From: Topomyia yanbarensis
Lineage: Eukaryota > Arthropoda > Insecta > Diptera > Culicidae
Direction of reading: 5' to 3'
DNA: 64,000 bases
NCBI RefSeq assembly: GCF_030247195.1
Contig: NC_080672.1
Location: 391,113,037-391,177,036, forward strand
Under the pieces are notes generated by a model. That model saw only the letters and a list, made by a program, of their open reading frames with translations. It was not told where the DNA came from and made no database searches. Below, in pieces: positions 11,313-23,068 of this stretch. Each line of letters starts with the position of its first letter. The stretch's first letter is position 1. Both the position numbers and the translations under genes were made by a program.

Positions 11313-14037
11313 GTATACGTTTCTACGTGCAATAATTTCAATTTTTTTTGTTCGATTACACTATTTTATACAGTAAAACTATCTGAGAACAAAATACAGG
11401 TAATGAATACTTCTGCACGAAAAAAATGTTGCGTCATTTTTCACAAAAACAAAAATTTATGATAAAAATTCAAATTGCAAAAAAAACTTATTTTTCCTTT
11501 TTGTTTATATTTTGTCAACAAAAATCTAAAGAGAAAAGAAACATGTTGAATGTAATTTCATGATGGAGAAATTATCAACAAACAAGTTTTTCTAACAACA
11601 ACTTTATACATGTTTTTAAATTTCATACTAATTGACATACAAAACTGTAATTTTATTACAGAATTTAATTCTAAGTATCATTTTAAATCAAAATGCATTT
11701 AACAAATATCGTCAAAAATGCGATAGTTTTCGAGATATTTGGAATTTTGCTCCAACAAAAACAATTAATTCATGTAATTATGTCCTTTTTAAAAGTTATT
11801 CGCGTTACCCCATCATAAATTGTCAAAAGTCTAATGTTTATCGTTTTACAGACATAAAAGAAGCTTTTTCAGTGTATTTGGATCATGGAGAAGCTTTTAA
11901 TAAAAAAGTTTTCCTAACAACAACTTTTGACAAATTTTTATAATTCATACCATTTGCAGTCAAAAGCACAATTTTATTTTTGAATATGATTCTAAACGCC
12001 ATTTTAAATCTAAATGCTCATAACAAAAAAATTCCTAAAATGTAGTAGTTCTCGAGATCTTTTAAATTTTGGTTTAACGACACAATTATTATGTTTTATT
12101 ACGACCTTTTCAGAAGTTATTCGCGTTTCTCCATCGACAACATAATAATTGTGTTGGTAAAACAAAATGTAAAATATCTCGAGAACTATTTTTTTTGTTA
12201 TGAACATTTTGATTTAAAATGGCGTTTAGAATCATATTCAAAAATAAAATTATACTTTTGACTGCAAATAGTATGAATTATAAAAATTTGTCAAAAGTTG
12301 TTGTTAGGAAAACTTTTTTATTAAAAGCTTCTCCATGATCCAAATACACTGAAAAAGCTTCTTTTATGTCTTTAAAACGATAAACATTAGACTTTTGACA
12401 ATTTATGATGGGGTAACGCGAACAACCTTTAAAAAGGGCATAATTACATGAATTAATTGTTTTTGTTGGAACAAAATTCCATTCCAAAGCATTTTGGAAG
12501 ATATTTGTTAAATGCATTTTGATTTAAAATGATACTTAGAATTATATTCTGTAACAAAATTAGTTTTATTTGCCAAATAGTATGAAATTTGAAAACATGT
12601 ATAAAGGTATTGTTAGAAAAACTTAATAATAATAATTTCTCCATCACGAAAACACATTCAAAATATTTCCTTTCTCTTTAGATGTTTGTTGACAAAATAT
12701 AAAAAATCCGAAAAAATGCCGTGTGGTGTCCGGCGGGATGAAATCTTTTTGCACTATTTCATCCAAGAATAGAACCTCTGGGAACTGCTCCCATGTCGTA
12801 AGAGGCGACTAACAACATGCTAGGAGTTCCTAGGTCGAGGTATTGCTCCGTACCGAAGACTTAACCTGGACGGAGCTTAAGGTTTTACATCATAACCTTT
12901 ATCCATTCTGTATTTAGTGAATCACTGACATATAGTCACCTTTTCTGATTCGCTATTCTCGATTGTGTATCAACGTTTTAAGTTTGTATATTAGCCGTAA
13001 AGGATGAAATCTAATTCTACACTAAGTAACTGCATATATTAATATACCGGCTCCTCCACGCCAATGTTTAACTTTCAAAGCTTTGGTTTAAAAACCGTTA
13101 GAAAAAAGTAAACTTTCATGTAGGAAATTTATTGAATTGGCCTAAGATGGAGCTGTCGAATTGCACAAAAAGTTTTTTATGTTGCAAGCGATCTGTAGAG
13201 GTGTTAAATTAGGTTTTTTTTTTATTAAATCTGGATCCGTCTACCGACAAATCTATATTTACGAATACCTCCAAAAGTGACTTCTTGAGGTCTCATGAAG
13301 GCCTGACACTAGCTTTATAATACTTTTGCTTTCCTAAACAGTGATAAAAATCCCAACATTCCAGAACTTCACTTTGTCAGAAAATGTAGGGTCATCGAAA
13401 GTTCAAACTTCGTAAATTCGCACTCCTGGACCTTTCTTCAAAATCATCCAGTGCAGTACTCTACGTCATTTGTTCGAATTTGTGGTAGTCGGTATTTGCT
13501 ACTACTGCTGTTCTCCCATCCATTCTTCTTCTGGATCACCGAGGGATCTCCTGTCGTAGTGTTTATTATATTTGTTACGCATAATAAACCTGTCGTTTGC
13601 AATTGGTATTTAACCCAGTTATGGGAACGTGTCTGCTAGGGAGAGTGGAGATGCCAACTTGTCATTAACATTTCGCAGTGAATTTTTTCACATTCATTTG
13701 GGATATCTTTTATACATTCGTACGCTTTCTTTGTACTGCAAACTTTGTAAATGATTATTGAAGTGTTAATAAGAAGCATTACTCTCGATGGCCGGCTGTT
13801 CGGAGTTCAAATTGTTCGTTTCGAATTCTCGGAAATTGATCGCGAACGACTTCGTACATATTGCTAAGATCATATAGAGTCTATAGATAAAAATATAAAA
13901 AATCAGAAAAAATTGTTTTTTTGTAATTTAAATTTTTATCATAAATTTTTGTTTTTGTGAAAAATGACAACATTTTTTTCAGAGTATATTTTTTTCGTGC
14001 AGAAGTATTCATTACCTGTTTACGCCCTTTTAAAAAA
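11313..14037. mobile_element. Large fold-back (palindromic) element
   Basis: The two halves are inverted copies. The peptide frame at 11632-11943 on the + strand reappears almost residue for residue at 12278-12517 on the - strand. The arms meet at a centre near 12095-12155, where an ACACAATTATTATGTT-type sequence faces its complement. The outer parts also pair: about 11395-11480 with 13925-14025, and the tips AAAAGGCGTATACG with CGTTTACGCCCTTTT. The right arm is interrupted at 12719-13888 by a separate insertion. The matching ORFs reflect the inverted repeat, not a gene. Confidence 0.75.
12719..13888. mobile_element. 1.2-kb retroposon-like insertion in the fold-back arm
   Basis: It interrupts the right arm of the fold-back element. 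The sequence AAATATAAAAAATC(C/A)GAAA occurs on both sides (12694-12718 and 13889-13914), a roughly 24-bp target duplication typical of target-primed insertion. The left part contains GTCGTAAGAGGCGACTAA near 12798, a phrase often seen in RTE-type LINE noncoding regions. No reverse transcriptase is visible, so it is a truncated or non-autonomous copy. Confidence 0.5.
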
Positions 14038-14183
14038 TTACGCTTGAGTCAAAATAATCTTATTGACTGTGGAAAATGTTTAGTCTTCCATGCCGGTTGA
14101 ACCTGTAAAGTTTGATCAGAATCTAAGATGGTCAGTCACGATTTTAGAGATTTTCGGACGGACCTTCGTGGAATTCCTTTTTT

Positions 14184-14810
14184 AAGAACGGCAGAAAAAT
14201 GTTCTCAAGACACTCCTCCTGGTACACTTGTTGATTGATGGTCAGACCGCTCGGCTTGAACCACGGCTTTGTAATCCCTCTGTCCAATATGGCGATGCAC
14301 AGCATAACTTATTTTTTTTTTTTCAAATTTATGCCTAAACTTATATTTTACTTTGGGGAGTGTGGCCGACTTGCCGCTGGAATAGTAGCTGTCATCCTGG
14401 AATGTAGGTCATCGAAAGCGGAAAGAACTTTCGTCGTCCAGCACGAACGACGTCCCGCGGTAATTCATCGCGGACCTGCGATTTCACGATCGCTGTCTGC
14501 TCGTCCGTGTACTCGGCAGACCGAGTCTTCTTCCGACAGATAATGTCCTCCATCTTGAGAGTTCGGTGAATCGAGGTATGGAGCAGTGATATTTTCGGCC
14601 GGCGTTCCGCTGGACGGCCGCTAGCGGCCTTCCGATCCACGCTCAGTGATGCCAAGATCCGGTAAACTGTACTCACGGGCACATTTTCGTCTACCGTACA
14701 CTTTTTTCTACGATGACTACGCGTTTCGTAAAACCGTACAACACGCTCGCTTGCTGTTTCGACGCCATCTTCGATTGATCTGACAGCATCCGAGCGAAAA
14801 TAAACATGCC
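14184..14810 (-). pseudogene. ITm (DD37E-like) transposase, N-terminal and central part
   Basis: The minus strand shows an N-terminal helix-turn-helix region (STVYRILASL, 14640s), a GRP motif (ASGRPAERRP), then RTLK and KKTRSAEYTDEQ. In a shifted frame follow DDSYYSSGKSATLPKV and ITKPWFKPSGLTINQQVYQE. Another shift leads to CLENIFLPFLKK near 14184. This is the order seen in ITmD37E transposases up to the region before the second catalytic Asp. That block (FWPDLAS-HY in the family) is missing. The C-terminal part resumes at 11312. Several frameshifts show it is inactive. Confidence 0.7.
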
Positions 14811-14899
14811 ACCAATTTCTAGGGAGTCCAGAGAGCAATTCTCTTGAAGAGAAAAAAAAACTTACGCTCTTTATTTTAATTACAGAAAGGTATTCATTT

Positions 14900-16421
14900 T
14901 TTATTGAACACCCGTTAGGCTTACCAGCACACAAATGAAATGTGTTATGGGAAAACTTACCCTTTTCTAACATCTGAACCATACCTTCAAAAAAGTACAA
15001 GATTCGCGGTCCGCGCGTGATCATTCAAGAACAGTGGCGTGTCCAAGGGGAGTTTAAATTAACTGGATTGAAGAAAATAGTTACTGAGGCCGACTAATAT
15101 AATAACATTTTACAATAATAATTGTCTGTTAAATTTATCAATATATTCTGATTGTTTCAAGCATCACGGAGATTTTTGTAGAATTGTGGGAATGAGATCT
15201 TGTAATTGATCCCATAGTTGTCAAATCATATCAATAACATATAAAATACCTGCATGAAAAGACTCCAATGGACACGAATTCCGGCGTTTTGAAACTAATC
15301 ACAACCGTCAAATTTCCAATAATGTAGAGCTAACTTTTGAAAGGATGTTCTGAATTATGGTCAAGTGATATTTTTCCAAATGGGAAGCGAATTTGGAATA
15401 GGGTGAATGCGCATTGAATTGCATAAATTTCAACATTTGCTAAAAATGATATTTTTAAGGATACGTAGAGTTGAGACGAAAACTTTAAACATGATTTATA
15501 ACGAAAATAACACTTTCCAAAAGTATAAGGAAAAGTATTAGAAAATGGCGTTTTCGTTTGTCTCTAGCCGGTCAGAATTGATTTTATCAGCATTTGACTT
15601 TTGTTATATTATCAATGTTAAGAATATTTAAGGTCAAAATCACATCATTTCAAAACCTTCAACTTCAGATGTTTAATATTATTGAAAAATTTGGCCTAAT
15701 ATCCTTCTAGAAGTAGCAATGGTAAATTCAATTTCGAAACAAAATTATATTAGGCTATTTGTAAAAGAAACCCTTTAAAATAAGCTATTCTGATATACTG
15801 CCTATGATTGCATATCAGTCCCATAAAGATATGAAATCCCATAGAAAACGGGACAACACTGCAACCATGGGTAGTATAACTCTGTTATTTATAAACAATA
15901 AAATTCACATTGTGTCGAAGACATGAGTTTCTTTTTTTTGGCGGGCTAATAGGGCTGCAGCTTATAGCTTAGGGGATCTCGGTCCGTCCCGTGAGACAAA
16001 ATTTGCAAAATCGGACGAATTAGCAACTGTCTGTCAAGTAAACACCGGCCCTCGGGAGGAGGACTAAATTTTGCGCCTGTTCATCTCGAGCTGTGTAACG
16101 TCAAGTCCTCTATTTTGTCTAGTACAATATATCAATCTCCTAACAACACGTGTTAAATCGTCAGTGATGCAATTAAAATTTCGCATTCTGTCTTGTTCCT
16201 GATCTCCTCTTGGGTCCCCTAGGTCTGAAGCGGATCAATCGACTATTAACTAGTTCAGAGAGCGCTGAGAACCGTAATGTCTACGAATATTAATTTTCCT
16301 GTAACTATGTATTCTGTCAGTTATTATTCCTGTGCTAGTGTGTATTATTGATTGTTTTATTTGATAATCAGACATAATTTAAGATTTTAATTGTTATATG
16401 TTATAACTGTTATAACTAAGT
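14900..16421. other. No gene or delimited element seen
   Basis: Low-complexity AT-rich DNA with one GC-richer patch at about 15940-16260. The patch contains CTAATAGGGCTGCAGC and CCTCGGGAGGAGGAC and looks like TE noncoding sequence, but no end, ORF or repeat partner was found. Confidence 0.35.
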
Positions 16422-16667
16422 CACAGAGAACAGACATCCAGTTTCGAACAAACAAATACTTATTTTGTCATTTGAACAAATATTTGCTAGACCATGACGA
16501 CCGCCCGCATATCCCATAATTATAATGATCACTTGGATATCAATTCAGTAAAACTCACGCACTAAACCGAATGACGACAGAACCACCTTTGGTGGTAACA
16601 TCTCAACTGCCGTTGGATGTGCTTTTTACTCAACTTTTACGCTTGAGATGGAAGTTTGTTCTCTGTG
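16422..16667. mobile_element. Possible hAT-type MITE
   Basis: A 246-bp segment with inverted termini CACAGAGAACAGACATCCA and, read inward from the right, CACAGAGAACAAACTTCCA (17 of 19 match). CAGAGAAC is a common hAT terminus. The flanking 8-mers do not match, so the target duplication is lost or the limits are slightly wrong. Confidence 0.5.
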
Positions 16668-17111
16668 CCGAAATTGATGTTGCTTCTCAGTTTTGCAGGG
16701 GGAGCTTGGCCTTAATTCCACTGCTCTGTCATCGACGTGATGTTCGTTATGGAATATTGTTTGTTTGAGGTCCATTCATAAGCAATGTCTCGCAGAAAAA
16801 AGTCTAAAAATTGTTGGTTTTATTAACCCCGCTCCACTAGTACGTTTCAACTTTTTAGTTTTTCTCTCGGTAATTCAACGAACAGCCCTTGGTAATATCT
16901 TTAGAGCAGACAATCCAATGAAAAATAGGTTGGACAGGATTTTTGTGCGTTTTTAGCACGCACCTTTTGTCACATCTCTATGTTTGTTATACATACTAAG
17001 AATACCAAATCATGTGATGTGATGGCCGGAAGATTAGAGAAGTAACCACCCTTCCCCTTCCTCCCTGTTACAAAATTTCTTTTGTCGAAGACCCGAGTTT
17101 ATGAATCTTAA

Positions 17112-17626
17112 CCCTTTCATGCCCAACTTTTTTCTAGTGCACGTAGGATTTCAAAACTATTTTTTCTTGAAAACGGTGGGGTCAAGAAACACGAAAAGCC
17201 GTTTTTCATAAAGATGGGTGCTTCCCTCGCAGTGCTAGTAGTTGCTAAATTTTTACCTTTCAATGCTCAATACAATACTTCTAGAATATTTACAATAGTC
17301 CACTTACGTGGAAAACGTAGCCAAAGGCACTCTAAATCGATGTTTTATCAGTTTTCAATAATATTGAACAATAACGAAGATATATGAAAAAACATTTTTC
17401 GTCGTCAAAGTAAACTGTCCATGGCAGCACTGCTCCATTGGAATCCAATCAGACTAATTGCAATAACTTCAGTACTACAGCTGACCCTTGTAACTGTTCG
17501 TACTTAAATGAAAGGCAATAGTCAGGTTTATTAGCCTTACTTGTTTTTGTGAGAAAATCTTGCCTCAATCAAAAGTTATAGCTGTTTAAAACGTTGTTGT
17601 CCACAAACAACATGGGCATGAATGAG
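17112..17626. mobile_element. TTAA-flanked MITE, copy 1
   Basis: 515 bp bounded by TTAA at 17108-17111 and 17627-17630. The termini are CCCTTTCATGCCCA and the inverted TGGGCATGAATGAG. TTAA duplication plus a CCC terminus is the piggyBac-type signature. The homologous copy at 21557-22318 lies in the opposite orientation. Noncoding. Confidence 0.8.
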
Positions 17627-18013
17627 TTAAAATAAAAAGTTATTTTGAATAAAATTTGATATAAGAAAATTTCGTAAATATCGTTTTATAGCTCGTTATG
17701 TTGCATACGTACGTGCCTTCAACATATTGTTTAAAAGGAGATTTTAAAAACTTTTCGAAATACGCATTGTCTCTTATTATTTTTTTCTTCATAATGACTT
17801 CTATGAGAATTCATTATTATAACAGAAAAAATATTAAAAATTATTATCATAGAATTCGTGATGTTTTATGTTAGAAAACGACTTCTTCTCTGCTGCCGAA
17901 CCCCGCCTTTTGGCAGGTTACGGAAACATCGCTATGGGATGGTCAAAACACGGTTGTTGATTAATTGCCACCACTATGAAAACCTGTTCAAAATATTCCC
18001 ATTAATCATACAA

Positions 18014-18034
18014 ATATATTGTTTGCATTTTGAA
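18014..18034. repeat. Left target-site duplication of the 3-kb satellite block
   Basis: A 21-bp stretch (core ATTGTTTGCATTTTGAA) recurs exactly at 21079-21099. It brackets the block 18035-21078. Confidence 0.75.
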
Positions 18035-21000
18035 GTCCCCTCTCCTAGGTTGACGGGTTTGACGGTATTGCAAACATCTTCAAGTATATTTGAGCAGACA
18101 CCTGCTTTAAGATGGTTATTGCATTACGCCTCGATAGTGCTGCATCGAGGAGACCGAGAGGGCTTATGGGCCTTTTTATGTTTTTTGTTATTTCATACTC
18201 TGCACCAGCCCAAACTAACAGTTAGCTAAGAGCCTATGCACACTGGCGTGGCCGATTGGCGGGTCGCCGTGGATTGACTTTTTCTGTGGGCTGTGTTTGC
18301 AGACATTGTTCAACAGCTTAACGGCTGTCTTTTTGAGCACGGCTCGCAGTGGGAATCATTGTGTGTCGATTTATCGGTCGACCTCGTCAACGTGCACAGG
18401 CGCATTAAAAAAATAGCAGTTGAACCCTATTAGTTGTGTTGTGTTGTAATAATTGTAGTTTTTCGTACTAGTATAAAATTGTTATGTGCTAGTCGTATGT
18501 CTATCTGTGTATGTGTTCATCTGAGTATTTGTCACATATGGGTCAGGGAATGGATGCAGAACTGGCTTATATGATAGAATAGTGGGTAATCCTTCTTTGG
18601 ATCACTTTCTACCGGTGTTCAATTCGTGCATTCAATTCGACTCATTCGGATTGGATAAATGAAGGTACGATTAATTTACCGACGCACATCAATCATCCAT
18701 TCCCAGTCAGCATAGCATGAGAAACTTTTAACGGAATTCAATTGTCGTAAATATATATCATTTTCCGACATTTAGACGATTCCAAGTAGTTTTATTGCAT
18801 GTTACATGTGTGTTGTTCAAAGAATACCCAATAATAATACTAACTCTTCTCTTTATTTCATTTTGTTTTATTTATTTTCGGACTCATGCGTCACATTCCT
18901 ATGATGACCCTCTCCACATTGCTGCCAACAATGACTATTCGCTACCATCAGACGTCGCCAGGCTTTAGAAGATTTGAGTTGTACTCTCATACTCAATTGA
19001 ATCAGATAAGTAGGAACGACCAAAAACTGCAAGTAGCATATTACACATGTCTTATTTTAACACATTAAATATTATTTGTATTAACTTATTATTTACAGGT
19101 AACACACATATCTCAACACACAACACTTCCCATACACACGTAAACATTCAAACTCGCAAATATACAAATGCTCGACAGGTGACTGGGCCAAGCGAATTCA
19201 CTCGTAGGATCTATTATTTCGATGATCGCCTCGATTCTACCAAACCAGTGCACAATTAAGCTGACATAAGCTAGTCGCGTCTGGTGAATGCATGTAACCT
19301 GTAAGCCCCAGACACGACAGGACGAGACGGACAGATGACGGACTGGACTCGACGGGGCCTAGTTCAGAGTTTCATGCATTCTTCAATGCACGGCTAGCGA
19401 CATAAAAAAGAAAGGATGTGCTATGTGTGATGGTTGACTATTCAAGTATTGGTAGAGTTTGAAGTACTAATGTATGTCTTTCATGTGATGATCATAACTT
19501 CAGCTGTATCTTGTACCTATCTAATCTATTACGTCTCTCATATGTTGTCCTTTATTCTTTTCGAGTCCTATACTGCCATTATACACCCGCCTTCAGTTGG
19601 GTCAGCAAAGATAGTGATAGTGAACGTCTTAACACTCACACATTCTCAAACGCGGTCTCAAGCGGGAACCTACAAAAATGCCCTCGCGCACGCGACTACG
19701 AATCGGTCACGTCCGGAAGTCTATCCTTGATCCTAGAAGCCTAGGTCCATGCCTTCAGCTGGACCAACTAAGAAAATACGCTCATACCTATTAGACAACA
19801 CGTTTCATGGCGACATGACCGGGAACCCTATCGATATAAGGGATCCCACTCTCTGTCAGAATTCTAACCGCGCACCGAAAATTTAATATCAGACTCACGG
19901 TTCGCGCGACCATTCAAGAACACACGTTACAAAGTCACGTCAGCGTACAAACGTTAGAGCCCCTCGCGATTTTCCAAGCAACCTACGCCCACAAACTCGC
20001 AAACATGATTATACCCCGGTGATAAGATGAACGTCTCAGCACTCATAAACTTACCAACGCGATCTCAAGCGTCAACCTACAAACTCCTGCGTTCGCGCCA
20101 TCATGAATCGGGATCGTCCGGAAGTCTCTATCCTCGGTACCAACAGTCTAGGTCCTTGTTAATTAATAAAAAAATAATAAAATTGAAAAATAACTTCCAA
20201 ATCCACTAGACAAAACGTTCCATGGCGACATGACCGGAAACTCTAGTGATATGGGGTAACTCTCTCCCTGTCAGAATGTGATCCGTACACCGAAAACTAA
20301 AGATCAGAATGACGGTCCACGAATATATGAATGGCCGCAGGGTTTTAAAATCGAATTTATACACGTGAAGTCACATACACGCGAGCACACGCGACAAACA
20401 CGTCAACATACGAACGCTTAAGCCCTTCGCGATCATCTGCGCACACCTATGCCCGCGATCGCGTAAACTAGAGAACACTCCGGCAATTGTGTGAACGTTT
20501 TACTACTTACGAAGTTACAAACACGGTCTCAAACGCAAACCCGCAAACGCGCGCAATCATGAATCGGTCACGTCCGGAAATCTTTAGCCTTCATTCTAGC
20601 AATTTAGGTCCACACATTCAGTTGGATCAATAAAAAAAATAAAGCTCATATCCCCTAGACCACGCGTACGTACACAAAAAATTAAGTATCAGATTCACGG
20701 TCCGCGCGCGATCATTCTAGAACACACGCGAATATGCGAAAGGCACACGGTTATAAAATAGAATTCATACACGCGAAGTTACATACACGTTAGCACACGC
20801 GACATACAAACGCACACGTGATCGAACACGTTAACGTACAAATGCTCGAGCTCTTCGCGATGATACACGCGATCGCGAGTCCCTACGCCCGCACATACCT
20901 GAACCGTACAATGAATATCACATTCAGAATCACGGCCCGCTACAATTGGCCTAATGCAGTGTTTTAGTGGGCGACATTGCCTGTCTCGTCTGCAAATTGT

Positions 21001-21078
21001 AGTATGTGATTCTGACGGGGAGCCCTTCCGAGAACCTAGCTCTAGAGCTCCAGTAGGACAACTCTCGAAAAAAAATAT
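18035..21078 (+). mobile_element. Retroposon-like composite with internal satellite units (block 1)
   Basis: A 3.04-kb insertion bounded by a perfect 21-bp direct repeat, ending in CAGTAGGACAACTCTCG followed by an A-run. Inside, from about 19600 to 20930, a GC- and CpG-rich unit recurs in diverged tandem. Landmarks such as GCCC(T/C)TCGCGAT occur near 19967, 20425 and 20848. TCGGTCACGTCCGGAA(G/A)TCT, CATGGCGACATGACCGG and CACGGTCCGCGCGCGATCAT also recur. Part 18825-19430 is repeated directly at about 24900-25490. No ORF with a known domain. Long duplications plus an A-tail imply target-primed insertion of an RNA copy; the source element is not recognised. Confidence 0.65.
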
Positions 21079-21556
21079 ATATATTGTTTGCATTTTGAAA
21101 TCACTATGTTGAATACATTCAACGTTGAAAGTTGGAAATTTGAGGAAAACTAGAAAAAAAAACTATTTTGTGTATGGCAGTGTAAAATGTTTGTGCTTTT
21201 TTCAATTTTTGGAAAAAAAAATTATGTTGCTAACTTGTAGTACTTCTCTGTAGCTGTGAAATTATGTTGTGAACGATGCGGCAAAAAAGTCATCAGCAAT
21301 GAAATCTCGACTCGTAAAATGGCCATGTTGAACATTTTTAAGGTTAAATGAAAAATCCGTAGCTTTCGTGAGCTGGCACTATGTTTTTCTAATTACAAAA
21401 ACAATCTACATTAGCTTTTTTAAGCAAAACAAAAATTTAGGCAGCAGAGGGTTAAAGATGGCGAAATTTTGTGATTTTAATCGTAAGAAAACACTCATTT
21501 GTATATTTAGTAGAATTAATGACGTCTTTCCAAGTAGAAAAGCATTCTAAAATTAA

Positions 21557-22318
21557 CCCATTCATGCCCATGTTGTTTGTGGACAACAACGTTTTTAAGC
21601 AGCTATAACTTTTGATTGAGGCAAGATTTGCTCACAAAAACAAGTAAGGCTAATGAATGTGACTGAATATGACCTTTCATTTTAGTAATAACAGTTACAA
21701 GGATCAGCTCTAGAAGCGAAATTATTGCAATTAGTCTGGCTCGATTCCGATGGAGCAGTGTTGCCAGGGACAGTTTACGTTGACAACGAGAAATTATGGT
21801 ATGGCGCAATATTATTGAAAACTGATAAAACCTTACAATTTAGACTGTCTTTGGCTACGTTTTCCACGCAATTGGACTATTATAAATATTTTTGGAGAAT
21901 TCTAGAGAAAATTTTCAATAGGACGTAAGTAACAATGAGAGATTCTTTTTGGAGTCTTTCTCTTCTGTTCATTACTCGGCCATTTGAACATTTTCTACTC
22001 TACTCTTTGCGTAATATTCTAGTAAAAACCGTCGGCTTTCGATATGTACTGGAAAATTAGTGCAAAGTATTGTAATGACGTCGTAATAAACGAAAGAGAA
22101 AGTAAACAAAGAGAGGCTCTCAATGTTACTCACGTCCTATTGAAAATTTTCTCTAGAATTGCATTGAGTATTGGAAGGTAAGAATTGAGCAGCTTCTAGC
22201 ACTGCAAGGGGGCACCTATCTTTTTGACAATAGACGTTTCGTGTTTCTTGATCGGTGAGTTTTCAAGGAAAAATAGTTCTGAAAGCCTACACTAGAAAAA
22301 AAATTGGGCATGAAAGGG
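21557..22318. mobile_element. TTAA-flanked MITE, copy 2, with nested hairpin insert
   Basis: 762 bp bounded by TTAA at 21553-21556 and 22319-22322, inverted relative to 17112-17626. It is about 247 bp longer than copy 1. The excess is explained by the inverted-repeat insert at 21904-22154. The open frame at 21725-21928 is part of the MITE body and has no coding signature. Confidence 0.8.
21904..22154. mobile_element. Inverted-repeat insert inside the TTAA MITE
   Basis: Arms of about 40 bp: 21904-21941 starts AGAGAAAATTTTCAATAGGA, and 22117-22154 is the complement with one or two mismatches. It is absent from MITE copy 1. A short AATTCT-type duplication is present at both edges, but the palindromic junction makes its exact length ambiguous. 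Confidence 0.6.
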
Positions 22319-22339
22319 TTAAGATTAGACCTAAATCAT

Positions 22340-22445
22340 AATTATGATCAAAATATATTCGTAGCTGAAAAAAAGATGGCAAATGTTGCTCTAAGCAACG
22401 ATTCAAATTGGTAATCGGAATATGGTGAAAATAGGATAATTACCC
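22340..22445. mobile_element. Truncated GGGTGATG-family MITE
   Basis: The stretch resembles the reverse complement of 7016-7110: shared AAGATGGCA, GCTCTAA-CAACG and TTCAAAT blocks. It ends ATGGTGAAAATAGG then TTACCCTA, the family terminus. The other end is missing. Confidence 0.55.
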
Positions 22446-22962
22446 TACTAAGAAACTTTGCGGTAACATGATTTTTACAAGCGAATTTCTCCCAGAATCA
22501 CTCGGATAAAATAAACAATAAAACTGTTTAGTAAATAGAGAAAGAGGTTCTACCAATCTCTCGAGAAAACTGGTACTGTCGCAATGGGAGTTGAACAGAC
22601 CAAGCCACGCCATGGCCGAAAGTTTGGCATAAACAAATATTTACACAAAAAGTATAAATTTAATGCGAATGCAGCTTTTGGTTAAGTAAATTACGGAAGA
22701 AACTACCCAAGCGGTAAACCTGCGATGGGTTGTCGGAGAAATTTGATTGAAACTAATCGTTTTAAAATCAAATGGTCGGTGTTAAGTCAGACCGAACTAA
22801 GTGACAAAATATTGGCTTCGAGAAAAACGAGTTTAAAGTTTGAATCGCAGCATCCCTTACATTATGATTGGAAATTAATTTTTGCCGCAATCCAACATAC
22901 ATACTTGATAGATGTTCTTTTTTTTATCAACTTTTTTCTCTCTTGCCCTCCTCTATTTGCAG

Positions 22963-23068
22963 GTTGCACATAAACGACCGACAGTACTACGTGAAACCAC
23001 CGAAACGAGAAAAAATTACCTCAGAAGAACTCACTAGACTAGGCGATGTGCAGGCGTTGGTTGCACAG
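22963..23068 (+). CDS. MCU: MCU exon a (end of N-terminal domain)
   Basis: 106 bp, preceded by TTGCAG and followed by GTAATA. The first base completes a split codon, then [17 protein letters not shown] through [10 protein letters not shown]. The last codon is complete, so the intron is phase 0. Confidence 0.9.

Noticed and set aside
11632..12517. Two nearly identical peptides on opposite strands
   Set aside because: They are the arms of the fold-back element; there is no start context, domain or codon signal supporting a gene.
11090..14810. Endogenous viral sequence
   Set aside because: No viral polymerase, capsid or glycoprotein motif was seen here or elsewhere in the window; all enzyme motifs fit transposases or LINEs.
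16422..16667. Same family as the 7-bp-duplication MITE (36696-36983)
   Set aside because: Termini look alike (CACAGA...AACAGACAT), but no matching 7-mer flanks it and the interiors differ.
1..22962. Upstream MCU exons
   Set aside because: Searched for the transit peptide and N-terminal domain phrases in the listed frames and near plausible splice sites; none was found.
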